Assembly: GCF_002385225.1 (NCBI RefSeq)
Contig: NZ_DGDC01000030.1
Coordinates: forward strand, 1-64,000
Reading direction: 5' to 3'
DNA: 64,000 nt
Origin: Psychrobacter sp. UBA3962
GTDB lineage: Bacteria > Pseudomonadota > Gammaproteobacteria > Pseudomonadales > Moraxellaceae
How positions within the stretch are numbered: the stretch's first letter is position 1; every line of letters starts with the position of its first letter. The notes beneath the pieces are model-generated. The model did no database searches and was not told where the DNA came from. It saw only the letters and a program-made list of their open reading frames with translations. Position numbers and translations under genes: made by a program. Shown here piece after piece: positions 52,701 through 61,101 of the stretch.

Positions 52701-52730
52701 TCTAATTATTGATGTCCCTATACTTAAGAA

Positions 52731-52756
52731 AATGGGCTCAAAAAGCCCATTAAAAA
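52731..52756 (+). terminator. Weak terminator between glmU and glmS
   Basis: AATGGGCT pairs with AGCCCATT around a short A-rich loop, but is followed by AAAAAG rather than T residues on the plus strand, so it would work better on the minus strand. Confidence 0.4.
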
Positions 52757-52877
52757 GTTTTGTGAATTTAAACAGCTAGTAACAGTTAATTATATTGATG
52801 AGTAAAGAGCAGAGCAGGCCAAACAGGATGGGCTCTATTGTAATACCTTATCAGTAACCATGATTTGAGGATTTTTT

Positions 52878-54725
52878 ATGTGTGGAATAGTGGGTGCGGT
52901 AGCAGAGCGTAATATATCAAATGTATTATTAGAAGGCCTGAAGCGTTTAGAGTATAGAGGTTACGACTCAGCTGGCTTGACCATTATCCATGAAGGTGAG
53001 CTACACCGTGAGCGTCAAGTGGGTAAGGTACAAGCCTTAGTAGATGCTGTAAAAAATGATAGTGAAAGCTTTAAAGGTCATATCGGTATTGCTCATACCC
53101 GTTGGGCGACTCATGGTGAGCCTGCACAACACAATGCCCATCCACACGTTTCAGGTAAAGTGGCGGTGGTTCACAATGGGATTGTTGAAAACTATGGCCC
53201 GCTAAAAGAAGAATTAATAGAGAAAGGCTATACCTTCACTTCTGAAACGGATACAGAGGTCGTGGCGCATTTAGTGGCCGAAGCCTATAAAGAAACCAAT
53301 AATTTATTAAAGGCCGTTGAGAAGATTGTTCCTTTATTGCATGGTGCTTTTGCTTTAGGTGTCATTCATGTGGACAATCCGGATGAGCTAATTACTGTAC
53401 GCCTAGGGTCACCTTTGGTTATCGGTGTGGGTATTGGAGAGAACTTTATTGCTTCTGATCAGTTGGCACTATTGCCAGTAACTAACCGCTTTATGTATCT
53501 TGAAGAAGGCGATATTGCGGTTATTAAGCGCGACAGTATTCAGGTATTTGCCGACGGTCAGCCTGTAGAGCGTAACATTACTGAGTTAGATGCTAAAAAC
53601 CATAATGCTGATAAAGGTGAGTTTAAGCACTACATGCTTAAAGAGATTTATGAGCAGCCTGATGCAGTGGCCCGTACTGTTGAAATGGGGGCGACTGGCA
53701 ACGATTTGAAAGAAGAGTTTTTACAGCGTCATGAAGCGCTTTTGGCCAAAGTTCGTAACATTCAAGTCTTGGCTTGTGGTACCAGTTATCATGCCGGTTT
53801 GATTGCCAAATATTGGTTTGAAAACTTAACCCGCCTGCCTTGCTCTGTGGAAGTGGCGAGCGAGTTCCGTTACCGTAATCCCGTGGTAGTGGATGATACC
53901 TTGATTATTTGTCTGTCTCAGTCAGGGGAGACCGCCGATACTTTATCTGCGCTTCGTGAAACCCAGCGTAGAGCTAAGGCCGGTGAGATTAAAGGCTTAA
54001 CTACTTTAAGTGTCTGTAACGTAGCAACTTCCTCTCTAGTTCGTGAAACCGATATATTTATCCCAACACTGGCTGGTGTTGAGATTGGGGTAGCGTCAAC
54101 CAAGGCCTTCACCACTCAATTGGTAGCTTTAATGCTGTTGGTATTGAAGGTGGGTAAAGTTCAGCAGCGCATGGAACCAGAGCAGTTATCTGAGATTGTG
54201 ACTGAGATGCATAAGCTAAAAGGTCAGCTTGATAGAAGCTTAAACTTAGATCAGGCGATCGAAGCTATGGGTCAGAAGTTTGAAGCCAAACACAGCACCC
54301 TGTTCTTAGGCCGCGGGGTGCAATTCCCATTGGCTTTAGAAGGGGCGCTAAAGCTAAAAGAAATCTCCTATATTCATGCTGAAGGCTATGCTGCAGGAGA
54401 GCTGAAACATGGTCCATTGGCTTTAGTTGATAAGGACATGCCTATCGTAGTGCTTGCGCCAAAAGACAGCATGTTAGATAAGCTAAAAGCAAACATGCAA
54501 GAAGTTCACGCCCGTCATGGCGAGCTGTTTGTATTTGCTAGCGAGTCGAGCCAACTGGTGAGCGATGAGCGTCTACATGTGATTCATGTGCCAGACGTCA
54601 ATGAGCATTTAGCCCCAATTGTGTATAGTGTGCCAGTGCAGTTCCTGTCTTACCATGTGGCGGTAATGCGCGGTACTGATGTGGATCAGCCACGTAACCT
54701 GGCTAAATCGGTAACAGTCGAATAA
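52878..54725 (+). CDS. glmS: Glutamine-fructose-6-phosphate aminotransferase
   Basis: First enzyme of UDP-GlcNAc synthesis. The N-terminal glutaminase domain has nucleophile Cys2 (MCGIVGAVA), RLEYRGYDSAGL, HTRWATHGEPAQHNAHPH; the C-terminal double SIS domain (about 285-615) carries ACGTSYHAG, SQSGETADTL and the C-terminal NLAKSVTVE. Length 615 is slightly above E. coli (609). It is followed by a strong terminator. No ribozyme is expected in this group and none is seen. Confidence 0.98.
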   Translation: MCGIVGAVAERNISNVLLEGLKRLEYRGYDSAGLTIIHEGELHRERQVGKVQALVDAVKNDSESFKGHIGIAHTRWATHGEPAQHNAHPHVSGKVAVVHNGIVENYGPLKEELIEKGYTFTSETDTEVVAHLVAEAYKETNNLLKAVEKIVPLLHGAFALGVIHVDNPDELITVRLGSPLVIGVGIGENFIASDQLALLPVTNRFMYLEEGDIAVIKRDSIQVFADGQPVERNITELDAKNHNADKGEFKHYMLKEIYEQPDAVARTVEMGATGNDLKEEFLQRHEALLAKVRNIQVLACGTSYHAGLIAKYWFENLTRLPCSVEVASEFRYRNPVVVDDTLIICLSQSGETADTLSALRETQRRAKAGEIKGLTTLSVCNVATSSLVRETDIFIPTLAGVEIGVASTKAFTTQLVALMLLVLKVGKVQQRMEPEQLSEIVTEMHKLKGQLDRSLNLDQAIEAMGQKFEAKHSTLFLGRGVQFPLALEGALKLKEISYIHAEGYAAGELKHGPLALVDKDMPIVVLAPKDSMLDKLKANMQEVHARHGELFVFASESSQLVSDERLHVIHVPDVNEHLAPIVYSVPVQFLSYHVAVMRGTDVDQPRNLAKSVTVE

Positions 54726-54748
54726 TTACCGGTTAGATAGAAGATTAT

Positions 54749-54786
54749 AAAAAAGCCCCTGCCAAAATCTGGTAGGGGCTTTATTG
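54749..54786. terminator. Bidirectional terminator, glmS / TauE-SafE gene
   Basis: AAGCCCCT-CCA pairs with TGG-AGGGGCTT around AAATC, flanked by A-run and T-rich sequence. Confidence 0.88.
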
Positions 54787-54821
54787 TTTGCATGGTTGAG
54801 CAGAGTATATTAAGTTAGAGC

Positions 54822-55643
54822 TTAACGCAGGCCTTTATAAAGGAAATAACAGCCTATAAGGGTCAATAGCACTGCAAAGCATTTTTTTAGCATAGCCGGT
54901 GATAAAATATGCGCTACTTTTGCCCCCAATTTAGCGGTAAAGAAGCTCATGGAAGCAATGCCTAAAAAGGCATAAATGTGCACAAAGCCAATGGTATTGG
55001 GAACATCAATTTTTTGCTGCATCCCAAATAACATAAAGCCCAATGCACCGGCAATAGCAATGGGTAATCCGCACGCTGCTGAAGTGCCAACTGCCTTTTG
55101 CATTACCACCCCATAACGTGTTAAGTAAGGCACAGTCAAGCTGCCACCGCCGATACCGAAGATGGCAGAAGCAATGCCGATAACCCCGCCAGCAGCTAAT
55201 TGCTTAGGTTTCGAGGGCAGTACCACCGGAGTATGGTTAGCATTCACACTACTAGCTGCCTGTTTTTTGCCGCCGAAAAACATTTTGTAGGCCACCCACA
55301 GCAAAAAGATACCGACAATGATCTGTAGATGTACGCCCGAAATTTGACCGGCCAATCCTGCGCCAAAAAAGCAGCCGAGCGCCATGCCAGGAGCTAGATT
55401 TTTAAAAACCGGCCATATCACAGAGCCTTTTTCATTGTGCGCCATAAGAGAGCTTATCGAGGTGACAATAATGGTCGCCAGTGACGTCCCTAACGCCAGA
55501 TGCATGATGGTATCAGGATCATAATTCATTTGGGTAAATACAATAAACAGTAGCGGTACGATAATGGTGCCACCGCCCACGCCAAATAGCCCTGCAGCAA
55601 ATCCTGCCAGAGCGCCAATGATTAAAAAAATGATTAATTCCAC
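54822..55643 (-). CDS. TauE/SafE family sulfite/anion exporter-like permease
   Basis: A 273-residue membrane protein with about eight hydrophobic segments and the repeated family motif GFAAGLFGVGGGTIIVPLL (about 13-31) and IGIASAIFGIGGGSLTVPYL (about 155-174). TauE/SafE proteins move sulfite, sulfoacetate and related anions. It lies downstream of the flavin reductase and methionine synthase genes on the same strand (gap 130 bases), so it may take part in sulfur handling; direct evidence is lacking. Confidence 0.87.
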   Translation of the reverse strand: MELIIFLIIGALAGFAAGLFGVGGGTIIVPLLFIVFTQMNYDPDTIMHLALGTSLATIIVTSISSLMAHNEKGSVIWPVFKNLAPGMALGCFFGAGLAGQISGVHLQIIVGIFLLWVAYKMFFGGKKQAASSVNANHTPVVLPSKPKQLAAGGVIGIASAIFGIGGGSLTVPYLTRYGVVMQKAVGTSAACGLPIAIAGALGFMLFGMQQKIDVPNTIGFVHIYAFLGIASMSFFTAKLGAKVAHILSPAMLKKCFAVLLTLIGCYFLYKGLR

Positions 55644-55773
55644 AGGGCAAATTCTTCTCAGTTAAAAGATGGAGGGAAGGGCTAATTTATTTAGGTAGCC
55701 GTTTAGTTTAAAAGCTATATTATATATAGGACTTTTTAACTGAAATAGCTACCATCAATAATAACTGTTTGGG

Positions 55774-56286
55774 CTAAGCAAACGATAATTCAGCCACTTG
55801 GCCCAACTGATGGTACGAGCGATTAAAGTAAACCAAGCTATGCTCAGCATTATCTTGGTTTTCAGGGAGTTTAATGTCAACCACTCGGCACATAAACACA
55901 CTGTGCGTGCCCACCTGTTGGATCTGCTCAATTTCACAATCGAAGCTGACCAAAGCATCTTCTAACACTGGTGCTCCGGTAGTCAGCTTTGTCCATTGGG
56001 CTTGCTCAAAGCGTTCGGTCTGAGTGAGCTTGGAGGCAAAGGCATTGGAGATGGACTCATGCTGTGCGCCCAACACATTCACACTCAAGATTTTATTTTC
56101 AACAAAATAGCTATGTGAGCGAGAGGCTTGATTCATACAAACCAACAAGGTTGGCGGCGTATCGGTAACGCTACACACCGCAGAGGCCGTAAACCCGTGC
56201 ATGCCAGAATCACCAGTGGTGGTGACGACATTGACTGCAGTGGTTAACAAAGACATGGCCTCTCTAAAGTCAGTAGCTTCAATCAT
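55774..56286 (-). CDS. Flavin reductase-like protein
   Basis: A protein of the flavin reductase-like domain family (FMN-binding split barrel): FREAMSLLTTAVNVVTTTGDSGMHGFTASAVCSVTDTPPTLLVCMNQASRSHSYF is the standard N-terminal pattern. It reduces FMN/FAD with NAD(P)H for partner oxygenases or flavoproteins. I placed the start at 56286 (170 residues): AGGA stands before it, whereas the in-frame ATG at 56313 lies in the tail of a hairpin. It is encoded just after the methionine synthase gene and probably feeds reduced flavin to the MesX/MesD system. Confidence 0.87.
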   Translation of the reverse strand: MIEATDFREAMSLLTTAVNVVTTTGDSGMHGFTASAVCSVTDTPPTLLVCMNQASRSHSYFVENKILSVNVLGAQHESISNAFASKLTQTERFEQAQWTKLTTGAPVLEDALVSFDCEIEQIQQVGTHSVFMCRVVDIKLPENQDNAEHSLVYFNRSYHQLGQVAELSFA

Positions 56287-56302
56287 TACTTTAATCCTAA
56301 AT

Positions 56303-56333
56303 TCAAAAAACATGGTGGCTAGAGACTAGCCAC
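56303..56333 (-). terminator. Terminator-like hairpin between mesD-like and flavin reductase genes
   Basis: On the minus strand GTGGCTAG-TCT-CTAGCCAC forms a perfect 8-bp stem, then CATG and six T residues. It could attenuate read-through from mesD into the flavin reductase gene, or act as a stability element. Confidence 0.55.
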
Positions 56334-56353
56334 TTTTGATACAGTTACAGCTC

Positions 56354-57382
56354 TTAAGCGGTAAGCTCATCACGCACGATTTTGGCACCGGCACTTAACG
56401 CTTTTAGCTTGCCTCGAGCCACTTGGCGTGACAAAGGAGTCATGCCACAGTTGGTTGAAGGATAAAGCTTATCCGCATCCACAAATTGCAGTGCTTTACG
56501 CAAGGTAGCCGCCACTTCCTCTGGAGTTTCGATAATGTTAGTGGCCACATCAATGGCGCCTACCATTACTTTTTTGCCACGAATCAGCTCGATCAACTCC
56601 ATTGGCACGTGTGAGTTTTGGCATTCAAGCGACACAATATCAATTTTTGACTGTTGAAGTTTGGGGAAGGCCTCTTCATATTGGCGCCACTCTGAACCCA
56701 AAGTTTTTTTCCAGTCATTGTTGGCCTTAATCCCATAGCCGTAGCAAATATGCACTGCGGTTTCACACTTTAGCCCTTCAATAGCACGCTCTAAAGTAGC
56801 GATACCCCAGTCGTTAACTTCATCGAAGAAGACGTTAAAAGCAGGCTCATCAAATTGGATGATGTCCACACCAGCGGCCTCTAACTCACGTGCTTCTTGG
56901 TTTAAGATGGTGGCAAATTCCCAAGCCAGTTTTTCACGACTTTTATAATGGCCATCATACAGAGTATCGACCATAGTCATTGGACCGGGTAAGGCCCACT
57001 TAATGGGCTGATCGGTTTGTTGACGTAGAAACTTAGCGTCTTCGACAAACACTGGCTTTTGACGGCTCACCGCGCCCACTACTGAAGGCACACTGGCTTC
57101 ATAGCGATCGCGGATTTTTACGGTCTCACGATTTTCAAAATCCACTCCATCAAGATGCTCAATAAAGGTGGTCACAAAGTGCTGGCGGGTCTGCTCACCA
57201 TCACTGACGATATCGATGCCGGCGTGGATTTGCTCTTGCAAGGTCAAACGCAGCGCATCTTGTTTGGCTTCAATCAGCTCATCACCTTCTAGCTTCCAAG
57301 GTGACCAAAGTTTTTCAGGCTCAGCCAACCAAGAAGGTTTGGGTAAGCTGCCAGCGGTTGAAGTCGGTAATAATAGGGCCAT
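56354..57382 (-). CDS. Folate-independent methionine synthase, MesD-like (core MetE)
   Basis: A 342-residue homologue of the catalytic (C-terminal) half of MetE, without the folate-binding N-terminal half. The zinc ligands of MetE are all present in order: His211 and Cys213 in VHICYGYG, Glu253 in VSLECQNSH and Cys312 in PSTNCGMTPLSR. FDEPAFNVFF is the conserved barrel strand. In Acinetobacter and relatives such short proteins (MesD) work with a DUF1852 protein (MesX), which is encoded immediately upstream here, so I assign it to that group. The methyl donor is unknown. The gap to the DUF1852 gene is 94 bases. Confidence 0.85.
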   Translation of the reverse strand: MALLLPTSTAGSLPKPSWLAEPEKLWSPWKLEGDELIEAKQDALRLTLQEQIHAGIDIVSDGEQTRQHFVTTFIEHLDGVDFENRETVKIRDRYEASVPSVVGAVSRQKPVFVEDAKFLRQQTDQPIKWALPGPMTMVDTLYDGHYKSREKLAWEFATILNQEARELEAAGVDIIQFDEPAFNVFFDEVNDWGIATLERAIEGLKCETAVHICYGYGIKANNDWKKTLGSEWRQYEEAFPKLQQSKIDIVSLECQNSHVPMELIELIRGKKVMVGAIDVATNIIETPEEVAATLRKALQFVDADKLYPSTNCGMTPLSRQVARGKLKALSAGAKIVRDELTA

Positions 57383-57476
57383 GTTATTTATCTTCTCTAT
57401 TCTAATAGGGGGTTCAAAAAATTTAGTTAATAAGGTTTCGTTGCAGGGTGTTTATCTGCAAACTATTAACAAGCCA

Positions 57477-58496
57477 TTAAGCGGCTTTTTTTTGCGATTT
57501 ACCGGCTTCAGCAGGGTAGCTCACTTCATAACTGGCTGCCCACTCATCAAGCGTGTCTTGATGCGGCTTAATAAACTGCTCTTCAGTAAATTTGCCTTGC
57601 TTCACGGCCAGTTGATTGCGCTCTTCACGGTCATACACCACTTGTGTCAGCGAGTAATCTTGGTAGTTTAGGCTTGGCTGATAAACTTCACCAGCCGCTG
57701 AGTTGGCGTTGTAAATTTCAGGGCGGTAAATCTTCTGGAAAGTCTCCATGGTGCTAATGGCGCTGATTAACTCAAGGTCAGTGTAATCGGCTAATAAGTC
57801 ACCTGAGAAGTAAAAAGCCAAGGGGGCGGCGCTGTCTTTAGGCTTAAAGTAGCGTACTCTTAACCCCATTTTATGGAAATAGGCATCCGTTAATGAGTAC
57901 TCATCTTGTTTATATTCCACACCCAATACTGGATGCTGGTTGGTGGTGCGATGATAGGTCTTGGTGGTAGACACGCTTAAGCAAATCACCGGCTGTTTAT
58001 TAAAGTTGGCTTGGTAAGCGTCTGAATTTAATAAATGTTGAAACAGTTTGCCGTGCAGCACACCAAAGTCTGCAGGGGGTGGTGTATTTGGGTTTTTAGC
58101 AAAATGATCCAACAGTACCACGCTAAAGTCATAGTCGCGTACATAAGAGGAGAAACTATTGCCGACAATACCCTCAATGCGTTTATTTTGTTTATGGTCA
58201 ACAATGGTGGTTTGTAGAATCTCAATCGCTGGGAAGGTTTTACCATTGCCCTCAACATCTAAATTGGCGGATATAATATCCAGCTCAATAGAGTAACGGT
58301 CAGCGTTTGGGTTATCCCAATGCGCTAAGGCATTAAAACGATTGTTAATCATAGTAAGGGTCTTGCGTAAGTTTTCCTGACGACTTTCACCACGGGCTAA
58401 ATTGGCAAAGTTGGTGGTCAGACGCGTGCTGTCAGCAGGCTTATAGTTCTCGTCAAAACGAATTTTTGAAATCGAATAAGTAAATTTGTTGCTCAT
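57477..58496 (-). CDS. DUF1852 protein (MesX-like)
   Basis: A 339-residue protein starting MSNKFTYSISKIRFDENYKPADSTRLTTNFANLARGESRQENLRKTL, a DUF1852 hallmark, with the internal NRFNALAHWDNPNADRYSIELDI segment. DUF1852 genes are next to core-MetE genes across several bacterial groups and have been found essential for MesD-type methionine synthesis (MesX). The sequence shows no catalytic motif I can name; it may supply or process the methyl donor. It is the first gene of the cluster and has an operator-like dyad upstream (58582-58610). Confidence 0.85.
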   Translation of the reverse strand: MSNKFTYSISKIRFDENYKPADSTRLTTNFANLARGESRQENLRKTLTMINNRFNALAHWDNPNADRYSIELDIISANLDVEGNGKTFPAIEILQTTIVDHKQNKRIEGIVGNSFSSYVRDYDFSVVLLDHFAKNPNTPPPADFGVLHGKLFQHLLNSDAYQANFNKQPVICLSVSTTKTYHRTTNQHPVLGVEYKQDEYSLTDAYFHKMGLRVRYFKPKDSAAPLAFYFSGDLLADYTDLELISAISTMETFQKIYRPEIYNANSAAGEVYQPSLNYQDYSLTQVVYDREERNQLAVKQGKFTEEQFIKPHQDTLDEWAASYEVSYPAEAGKSQKKAA

Positions 58497-58983
58497 AATA
58501 TTTGCTACCCTAGTTGTTCAAGATAAAACCGAATTTGTGTATGAGATAAATCATACCCAAGGCTTTACATGAATGAAAACGATTTAACTTAACCTAAAGA
58601 TGAGTTAAATTCATGTTAATTGCTTTTTGCATCAAATCTTGAGTATTTTTTTAGTGAAATCTGCCCAAAAGAAGGGGGGCGTGTTAGAGGGAGAGGAGCA
58701 TGTAAGCCTTTATTTTATAAGGGTTTAGTGGAAAACTTATTTGTTATGTAGTTAAGGTAGGCAATTGAAAAATAACAGCTAATGCTAGGGATAAACTCAG
58801 AAAGTATAGAGGGGAGTAAACAGGCTAGATTCAGCCCGTCTTGAACCAAACTCAGCTTATTATGAATAAATATCAGGATATATAGCTTGAATCCACCTTC
58901 ACATATATAGAGTTTAGGCGGTCACAGTTGAAAAAAAGGCCGTTTCCACTAAGAGAAATCGCCTGTAGTCATTTTAATGATAT
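58497..58983. other. 487-bp region upstream of the MesX gene
   Basis: Gene-free. It includes the dyad at 58582-58610. A minus-strand TTCATT / 16 bases / TATGAT pair between about 58540 and 58570 could be the mesX promoter. The remainder has no ORF or repeat. Confidence 0.45.
58582..58613. promoter_or_regulatory. Operator-like dyad upstream of the MesX gene
   Basis: ATTTAACT (58582) and AGTTAAAT (58603) are exact inverted repeats 13 bases apart. The right part also reads TGAG-N5-TTCA (58601-58613), one mismatch from the MetR-type TGAA-N5-TTCA. A methionine-responsive regulator site is a reasonable guess. Confidence 0.45.
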
Positions 58984-59018
58984 AAAAAAAGACCACCTTA
59001 TAATGGGCGATCTTTTTA
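58984..59018 (-). terminator. Terminator after META lipoprotein gene
   Basis: On the minus strand AAAGATC.CCC pairs with GG.GGTCTTT with a mismatch and A-rich loop, followed by seven T residues. Confidence 0.7.
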
Positions 59019-59097
59019 CAATAAGCTCAGCTTTAACAATAGCCTTAACTTGGCAGTTACTATTCTACCTAGTTTAGGCTTAGATGCTTTTCAATAA

Positions 59098-59619
59098 CTA
59101 TTTAGCCTCAGTTTTTGCAACTGCTTTAAAATGAGCTACTTGATGGTTATTAGTCACTACTAGCATTGGCGTTTTATCCGCCCCTTGGCTTAAGGTATAC
59201 TTACCTACGACAGAAGCAACAGACGCTGCATCAAATTTAGCTTCTGCATCAGGACAAGCCATCATAGTACTCATCATACTTCCTAACTCCACATTACCAT
59301 TTACAATGCTATAAGGAGCTGAGATAGTATTACAAGTATTCATCAGACTAACCATATTGTTGCCCTCTACACTCATAAAGTTCAGAGTTAAAGGCTTAGC
59401 AGCATTGGTAAATAGGGCATCCACTTTTTTACCATCGGTAGTTTTTGCATCCACCAATTGCCAGTTATTGGCCTGAAGGGCCGCATCTGTAATTTGATAA
59501 GTAGTAATATTGCCAGCTTTGGCGTCACCTTCTGCCATGCCGGTAGTAGTTTGACAGCCTGAAACTAAAGCACTCATGGCGATAGCACCGGAAATCATTA
59601 GCATATTCATAGTTTTCAT
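59098..59619 (-). CDS. META domain lipoprotein
   Basis: A 173-residue lipoprotein with signal peptide ending LVSGC and a mature part carrying the META/HslJ pattern: DAALQANNWQLVDAKTTDGKKV and NFMSVEGNNMVSLMNTCNTISAPYSI, then LGSMMSTMMACPDAEAKF. The two cysteines in NTCN and MACP are typical. HslJ-type proteins are linked to heat or antibiotic stress; the role here is unknown. Upstream in-frame codons to 59634 begin with TTG, while GAGAGGA precedes the ATG at 59619. Confidence 0.85.
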   Translation of the reverse strand: MKTMNMLMISGAIAMSALVSGCQTTTGMAEGDAKAGNITTYQITDAALQANNWQLVDAKTTDGKKVDALFTNAAKPLTLNFMSVEGNNMVSLMNTCNTISAPYSIVNGNVELGSMMSTMMACPDAEAKFDAASVASVVGKYTLSQGADKTPMLVVTNNHQVAHFKAVAKTEAK

Positions 59620-60068
59620 ATAAAATCCTCTCAAAATTTAAAGTTTTTCATTGGTTTATTATTGATATAGAGGAGAGAGGTGACATACCCTAACCCTATT
59701 TTTTAATACTTCTTTTGCTAAATACCATTATTACAGAGCCTAAATACACTGACAAGAGTCAGTAACCATTCAAATACTATAAAACCGCCACAGTTACTAA
59801 TATAGGACGCAGCATTAAGTGGGTTTTTCATTGGGGTTAGGCTTAAATTTCTCGTTCAGTAGCGTATAATAGGACAAAATTTAAGATCCGCTACGGATTA
59901 GCCCTGTTTTTATGGAGCAGACGTTGGTTTATAAGGCCTTAAACCTAAGATTTTAAACAATAGGGCAACGGATTTTATTAACGTTTTATGTTAGATTTAC
60001 AACAAAAAATTTAGACCCATTTTTTAATTTACCTTTTTATTAACCCATTAATTGAAATAGGAAAAATT
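59620..60068. other. Divergent region, META lipoprotein / aldolase
   Basis: About 450 bases without a gene. A perfect TATAAT (GCGTATAATAGG) near 59865 is a likely -10 for the aldolase gene, but the -35 is poor, leaving a leader of about 190 bases. ATAGGAAAAATT precedes the aldolase ATG. Confidence 0.5.
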
Positions 60069-60959
60069 ATGAGCTATCAGCAGCAATTAGAACGCATCAA
60101 AAATGACAAAGGTTTTATCGCAGCTTTAGACCAAAGTGGTGGTAGTACGCCAAAAGCACTTCGTATGTACGGTGTGGAAGAGAGTGAATACTCAAACGAT
60201 GATGAGATGTTTGCTAAAGTCCATGAAATGCGTACTCGTATCATGACTTGTGATACTTTTGACAGTGGCCGTGTCTTAGGCGCTATCTTATTTGAAGACA
60301 CCATGGACCGTGAAGTAAATGGTAAGCCAACAGCCAACTATCTTTGGGAAGACAAAAACATTGTACCTTTCCTAAAAGTAGACAAGGGCTTAGCTGATGA
60401 GCTAGGGGGTGTTCAGGTAATGAAACCAATGCCAAATCTAGATGCGTTGCTAGATAAAGCCAAAAACTTCCCAATTTTTGGTACTAAAATGCGCTCTGTA
60501 ATTCATACAGCAACGCAAGAAGGTATCGAGAAAGTGGTACAGCAGCAGTTTGACGTTGCTAAGCAAATTTTATCAAAAGGCTTTATGCCCATTGTTGAGC
60601 CAGAAGTAAATATTGAAAGCAAAGAAAAAGCACAGTGCGAAATACTGATGAAAGAAGAGATCTTACGTAACTTAGATCGCTTAGATAACGATCAGCAAGT
60701 GATGCTTAAGCTGACCCTTCCAGAAGAAGCCGGCTTTTTCAGCGACTTAATCAATCATCCAAAAGTGCTTAAAGTAGTGGCATTATCAGGCGGTTATAGC
60801 CGTGATGAGTCATGTGAGCGCCTATCACAAAACCCAGGTATGATTGCTAGCTTCTCACGTGCTTTCACTGAAGGCTTGTCAAAATCTCAAACTGACGAAG
60901 AATTCTCAGCCACTATCGATGCCTCAATCGACAAAATCTATAACGCCTCTAAAGTTTAA
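60069..60959 (+). CDS. Fructose-bisphosphate aldolase class I
   Basis: A 296-residue class I (Schiff-base) aldolase interconverting fructose-1,6-bisphosphate with DHAP and glyceraldehyde-3-phosphate. It shows the FIAALDQSGGSTPKALR start, GAILFEDTMDRE, PFLKVDKGL, PIVEPEVNI and VMLKLTLPEEAG, where the central Lys is the expected Schiff-base residue, and ALSGGYSRDE. It matches the prokaryotic FDA family (Staphylococcus/Moraxella type) rather than the metal-dependent class II. It is monocistronic and ends at a strong terminator. Confidence 0.94.
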   Translation: MSYQQQLERIKNDKGFIAALDQSGGSTPKALRMYGVEESEYSNDDEMFAKVHEMRTRIMTCDTFDSGRVLGAILFEDTMDREVNGKPTANYLWEDKNIVPFLKVDKGLADELGGVQVMKPMPNLDALLDKAKNFPIFGTKMRSVIHTATQEGIEKVVQQQFDVAKQILSKGFMPIVEPEVNIESKEKAQCEILMKEEILRNLDRLDNDQQVMLKLTLPEEAGFFSDLINHPKVLKVVALSGGYSRDESCERLSQNPGMIASFSRAFTEGLSKSQTDEEFSATIDASIDKIYNASKV

Positions 60960-61007
60960 GGCAGTTATCTAGTTAGGTTTATAGTAGCCTAACCAAATAT
61001 CTGGTCT

Positions 61008-61058
61008 AAAAAAAGCTTGAACCCCCTGTTATTAAAATGGGGGATTCAAGCTTTTTTT
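61008..61058. terminator. Bidirectional terminator, aldolase / thiC
   Basis: AAGCTTGAA-CCCCC pairs with GGGGG-TTCAAGCTT, with A-run on the left and seven T residues on the right. Confidence 0.92.
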
Positions 61059-61101
61059 ATGGGTTAAGTGTTTAAAGGTTTAACGGCAAAATAGCTACAG
61101 G

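Noticed and set aside
52731..52756. glmS ribozyme or riboswitch before glmS
   Set aside because: The sequence is only a short hairpin; the ribozyme core is not present and is confined mainly to Gram-positive bacteria.
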